A stretch of DNA of 64,000 nt from NCBI GenBank assembly GCA_024349245.1, contig JALDNG010000020.1, positions 8,135,001-8,199,000 of the forward strand, given 5' to 3'. Source of the stretch: Neodontobutis hainanensis. Taxonomy: Eukaryota; Chordata; Actinopteri; Gobiiformes; Odontobutidae. Numbering within the stretch: the first letter of the stretch is position 1; every line of letters begins with the position of its first letter. Below, piece after piece: positions 59,201 through 64,000 of the stretch. A program made the position numbers and the translations under genes. A model generated the notes under the pieces. That model was given only the letters and a program-made list of their open reading frames with translations, did not search any database and was not told the origin of the DNA.

Positions 59201-61428
59201 CACAGTGGCACCACAGTCTACAATTGCACTTCTGACTCGTCATCTGTGTGGGCTACCATCATTGATATTTCCCAGTGAAGAGAACAGTTAGTGCCAAACT
59301 AAGCTGAAAAGAGTCACTCTACTATTAAAAAAAAATCCCTCTGACTGAAGAGCCCTCAAAAGCTTCTTAAATGAATCCAAATAAATTAACATAAGCAGAT
59401 ACTATTTCTTTCTCGCTCACATGTTCATTGTTCACAGCTTTTATAATCCCGTCTTCCACATGTGGGACTCCATCCAGTCTGCCTGTTTCTGATTATGACT
59501 GTGGGATGGGAGATGCTGAGCGAGGGATCTGTGGTGCATTTTTGGGGATGTGTGTTTCAAAACTATTGTCTTGATTGGCTTACTGAATGTTCTCTGTCAG
59601 GCTCAGAGTTGTGATTATTGTTAATTTGGGCTAGTGAATGAAAATACCTGCCAAATGAAGCTGTGTAATTATATAGGCCTAGAAAATAAATAGATACATA
59701 CTATGCCTTTTTAGGAGGATTTTTAAATGATCTCCACCCTCAAACATCCTGGATTCTTTGATGAGAATATTGTGGGGATTATATTTGTCAAAGTTTGTGT
59801 CATTTTTGCTAAACTGAGATTGGGTTAAGGGTCTGCTCTAATGGTTACCAGATGTTGACCAACTGAAAGGCTATAGGAAGGACAGGGGTGGGGGGGGTAA
59901 AACAATAAAAAAAATTTAAATTCACATTTCAGCCAATCCCCTTCAGCTCAAGTAAAGGGCTTCAAGAATACTCCAACATGAGGGCCACTAAACAGTTTCC
60001 TACTGCCCTTGTGGAAAATTTTCAAAATTAGACCATGCTGTTTCTCAGTCAGCACAGGAGAGCACATGACTGGCAGATATGCTTCACTTTCTTAAATATA
60101 AAGCAAAGCCCTAACTCAGGTGCTGTATCACAAAATGTTGAAATGTTGTCATCTATTTTGTTTACTAAAGCTTCACAAGCATTTCTTTCTTTCTTTGAAA
60201 TCAAAGTCCTAAACAAGAGACCAGCCAAGCAACGCCTTAAGTATATGCTGAATGGATGTGTGGTGTGTGTATTGTTGTGGGTTAATAAACTGGGCTGGTG
60301 CACAAAGCTATGGCTTAGTGTTTCACTATTGATTTCTGCATCTATTGTGTTAAACAAGCTATGACTATGTATGGCGTCATATTTCATCTGCACTGCCTAT
60401 GGGCAAAGTTATACTATTATGTATAACATTACTATTCAATGCACAAGTGTGTATAAAAGTTACAAAGTCATTAAGATGAGAGGTCAGCCCAGGCCTAGGG
60501 AGACCACTGAGCAGGTTTTGAGGATGGGTTAATGAAGATGAATAATACGGTGGTAGACAGGTCCTGCTGTATGGATGACCCACTGGGGACCCTTTCATCA
60601 GTGACAATGCAGTTTGTCCAGAGCCTGTTGGGTTTCATGCACATGGAGTGGATTAGCTGTATGTGGCACTTTGGTGGGGCGATGTCCACCACACCCTGAC
60701 TAAGCAGTGACTGAAAAGGCCCTGCTTTGTTTGCTCTATAAACAGTGTACATTTAAGACTTGTTGTTGCAGCATGGTGCCCATTTACTGCAGTCGAAGTT
60801 GTTGTTGTAAAGCCGTCCGAGGAATGTGGCTGGTATTTGGCCCCTGCTGCGGAAGAAAAGATGACACGTCAAACTTCTTTTAAGGTTAACAAGGCTGCTG
60901 CTCGGTTTTGTGCAGCGAACAACATCAACATTCATATTAGTTCTTGGAACCTGTGTGAGACCTCAATATTAAAGTTAATGTTCAAATGGTTGATTAATGA
61001 CTTCTCTTGAGGAACTGAAATGTCTAAATTCAAACTCTATTCAATGCTGAAGGGAAGAACAACAAATTAAAAAGAAATCATCATCATACAAAATAATAAA
61101 AGTAGTATTTGAAAGCAGGGTTGTCTTTGAAAGCCTCTGTGTCATGGCTCATGCTGCTGAGTATGATTCACACATTCCTTTTGAATAGACACTGGCTTTA
61201 ACGACTGGAGAAAGTAAAACATTAAACATTGCTCAACTCGATGGCATATTATGGAGTTTCTGTTGGCACTGTGGACACCAGTGATACACTACAATCGCCG
61301 TTTATTAGGACATTGTCAGCAAGCTTTTCTCACTCCAAAAATGTTTGGCTGCTTTCCCAGAGTCTTACCACAATAGAGCTGAAACTGCAAGGTGCTCTCA
61401 GTCTATGTCACCAGAGTTTTAAATACAA

Positions 61429-61431
<3 letters not shown>

Positions 61432-61514
<83 letters not shown>
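61432..61514. repeat. (GT)n microsatellite, about 41 units
   Basis: This is an uninterrupted GT dinucleotide array of 83 bases, a typical polymorphic fish microsatellite and a possible Z-DNA former. Confidence 0.95.
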
Positions 61515-61517
<3 letters not shown>

Positions 61518-61767
61518 CAACCAAGTAATGATTTATTCTCAAAGTTCCACTAACAAACTGTAACTCAGATCTGAAATTCAGTAGTAACAGACCTGTGCCT
61601 TTACATATTCTGCATCCGGTCTATACAGTCTCTCCTTTATGTCTCAACACTGCATAGATAATGAGACGCTAAGAAGCCAACTGAAAATACATGTTCTCAC
61701 AGTCACTGAGCTGCAGTATGTAGGACTGCCAGTCCCTAACAAGGACGTCAGCAGAGATGTCTCATGT

Positions 61768-61849
61768 CGCTAATATTAAAACAGAAGAAGCATCTAAAGA
61801 ACCAAGAAGGCTTGGTTCTTTAGATGCTTCTTCTGTTTTAATATTAGCG
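61768..61849. repeat. Perfect inverted repeat, 39-bp arms, 4-nt spacer
   Basis: The arm at 61768-61806 is the exact reverse complement of 61811-61849, separated by AAGG. Pairing stops abruptly at both outer edges. Nothing in the arms resembles transposon ends or a tRNA. A transcript from either strand would form a fully paired hairpin. Confidence 0.97.
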
Positions 61850-64000
61850 CTTCAGTCTCGTCACGCAGAGCTATCACACTGACAGGATGTACATGTGACG
61901 GCGTGCACGGGGAATGGTGGCGTGGGCCTCACAAATAGCGGCTGACTGAGACACAGACAACTTATCTTTAATCTGCAAAGATGTGAATGAATCAAATCAG
62001 AGGGTATATTTTGTCTACAGCAGTGGCTGATTCATTCAATTTGGAAAATCCTAGTTGAAGTTGGTTAGATTTCCTGAAGACCTTGAAAGGTAGGCTTTGT
62101 TTAACCAGGAAATGATTTTGGTGAGTTTTGTGTGATCCTCACCAAAGACTTAAAGCTCCACTGCCTAATTTTCTTTTAGAGCCCCACCACTTAACCCTAA
62201 CACCTTTTATTTATTTAGTTTTTTGATCTGTTTTGTTGTTTAATGACGTATTTTGCAACAGAATTCCCTAGTTTATTTCCTTGTTCCTTTATTGTCGACC
62301 AATTGGAGGATTCCTTTTTCCAGAAGCATGTATGATTGGCCAAACTCCCGCTGTGGGCTAATCATTAAAATCCTTTATTCTAAAGCTAAGATGACATCTT
62401 GAGGTCTCATTTATTCACGGATGATTCCTGATACAGTAAGCTTTAGGTGATTAAACTGAATAAAACTTATTTAGATAAATTTTATTCTTGCATTTGGCCA
62501 TGTCCACGCTAAAATGTGTAAACCATCTATTCTTTTGTTAGATGACTGTGTTTGCACATGGTCAAATAAATAATAAACTAAACTAAACTTAAACTTAAAC
62601 TTAAATTTTTTGTTTGATTAAAATGTACTAATTAGAAAAGAAATGCTTTAGCGTGAACATGCCCTGTGCCGTCATAAGGTGCTATGGTATTAAGCTGATA
62701 ATGTATTAACGGCCTCGGTGCACCTCGGTGCCTTTAAGACAGCTAAGAATGGAGCAGCATAGTCAGAAGGTCATGAACTGTCTATATGAGCATTTTGGTG
62801 ACAAAAAAAAGTATGACAAATGATAGGCGCTGGAGGCGACAAGAACCTTTGCGCCAAGTCAATTTGTCTTGTCCCACGGTCAACCAAACACACACACACA
62901 GAGGTTATTGGACTGATCTCACTAAAGGAAAATGATGTGAGCAGAAGCAGTGGAGAGGAAGAGACAGGACTCGCATTGTAAACAAGCAACAGCGGTGAAC
63001 AATGAGCAGGAATGTAATTGAAGCTGCTAGTTTAATTACATCGTACAGATGGGTCGTGCTCAGTTAACTCAAACTGCCAGCCAGGGCCTGACCTTTTGAC
63101 CCCGGCAGGATTCATATTCTTCTTAGAGGGGGTTTCTCGGCTGCTTATTTCCTGATGTTTTTAAGGAAAGTCTTTGGCTGGCTTGGGGAAATGACTACAT
63201 GTTTTCCAAACTATTTCCAAAAAGCACACGAGCCATTTCCAGGACAGTATTGAGTCCCCTGAAAGATTTAAATCATGTCAGGGAGTGAGATTTACGCCAG
63301 GACGGCCCAGTGAATGTTGACCTCAGCTGATGGATATCTGTTTTTTTTACTGAATGATAGTCACAGACTTTCTGTCCTTGTAATCTGCAGGTGAAATATT
63401 GGAGAGTAAGCTTTGGAGGAGATAATGCCACAGCGTCAGCCCTAATCCCTACCTTCAATTTTTAAAACCACTCCTTTTCTAGTAATCCTGGTGAAAACTA
63501 TAAAAAGATAATTACACTTTAACATTTACAACATTTTAATACAGTTTTACCAGAAATATTTTTGTTGAAAGATTCGGATACATTACGTACTAAAAAGAAA
63601 ATGATTGTGTTTTTGTTATGGGAGCAGTTATGGTTAATTTTAAACAGTGATCTCAGAAATACTTATTAACCTCTGTTGTCAGCGTGCATTTCTCAATAGC
63701 TATTGAGTTTAAAGATTAAACGACAACTTTGACAGTGTATACCGTATGTTGTCTGTTAATGGTTTGTAAACCTCCTTTTGTTGTGTTTTTCCAAGTACTG
63801 TGTGTTTGCAGATATGATATATCCCCTGCATTTTCCCCTATTTTTTGTTTTTGCTCTGCACCAGCTTCTGTAATAATGGAGAATGGCAACATTTTCTTCT
63901 GTGATAGGGTGAAAGCATGGTTAGTTCTGCTCCACAGAATCATCTGGCAGGGCTTCTATTGAACGTGTTTGTAAAAGGGCAGGTACTTTAAATGAATATG

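Larger units (their letters stand above)
54246..64000. other. Gene-free flank beyond TRAF4
   Basis: No exon of a recognisable protein was found. In human FAM222B follows TRAF4, but its large coding exon is not here. The stretch contains a (TATAA)n array, a (GT)n array and a perfect inverted repeat. Blocks around 57090-57560 and 58560-58810 look unlike simple intergenic sequence and may be conserved regulatory DNA, but no comparison was possible. Confidence 0.45.

Noticed and set aside
51880..64000. miR-144/miR-451 cluster, which lies downstream of TRAF4 in human
   Set aside because: I looked for the mature sequences by eye and did not see them; the cluster may lie outside the window.
1..64000. 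CRISPR arrays, operons, phage or viral genes
   Set aside because: The window is vertebrate nuclear DNA; no regularly spaced repeats or viral coding sequence were seen.

Overview
The window is nuclear DNA from a ray-finned fish, most likely a percomorph-type teleost. The evidence is GT-AG-spliced vertebrate genes with short introns, and mobile elements typical of teleosts: L2-type LINE 3' ends, a Rex3/RTE-like LINE tail ending in GATG repeats, and a Tc1 transposase relic. The species cannot be fixed from the sequence.

Six genes can be reconstructed exon by exon, and every junction keeps the reading frame. In order they are: PROCA1-like (minus, 2989-5863, 806 aa, a group III PLA2 domain with a long lysine-rich tail); an APRT-like phosphoribosyltransferase (plus, 9489-10768, 185 aa); RAB34 (minus, 11361-13438, 259 aa); TLCD1 (minus, 15568-17945, 259 aa); NEK8 (plus, 21305-28145, 696 aa); and TRAF4 (plus, 30067-50312, 470 aa). 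The block PROCA1-RAB34-TLCD1-NEK8-TRAF4, with these orientations, matches human 17q11.2. Two differences stand out. The APRT-like gene lies between PROCA1 and RAB34, and RPL23A, which lies between RAB34 and TLCD1 in human, is not seen.

Layout: 1-2.8 kb holds no recognised gene. 2.8-6.0 kb is PROCA1. 6-9.4 kb is an intergenic stretch with a truncated LINE, possibly nested in a piggyBac-like relic. 9.5-14.3 kb holds the APRT-like gene and RAB34 tail to tail. 14.5-18.2 kb is TLCD1. 18.2-21.2 kb is an intergenic stretch with a near-perfect hairpin and a LINE tail inserted beside the NEK8 promoter. 21.3-28.9 kb is NEK8, with a Tc1 relic in intron 11. 29.6-51.9 kb is TRAF4, dominated by a 15.6-kb first intron. 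51.9-64 kb is gene-free and holds two L2 fragments, a (TATAA)26 array, a (GT)n array, a perfect 39-bp inverted repeat and possible conserved noncoding sequence.

RAB34 and NEK8 are both cilium genes: RAB34 acts in ciliary vesicle formation and NEK8 in the inversin compartment. TLCD1 is a plasma-membrane lipid-composition protein and TRAF4 a RING/MATH adaptor. No wholly new system was found. The most unusual items are the two hairpins, the TSD-flanked LINE tail beside an X-box-like site at NEK8, the altered PRPP loop of the APRT-like protein, and CTCF-like motifs lying in four intergenic intervals.
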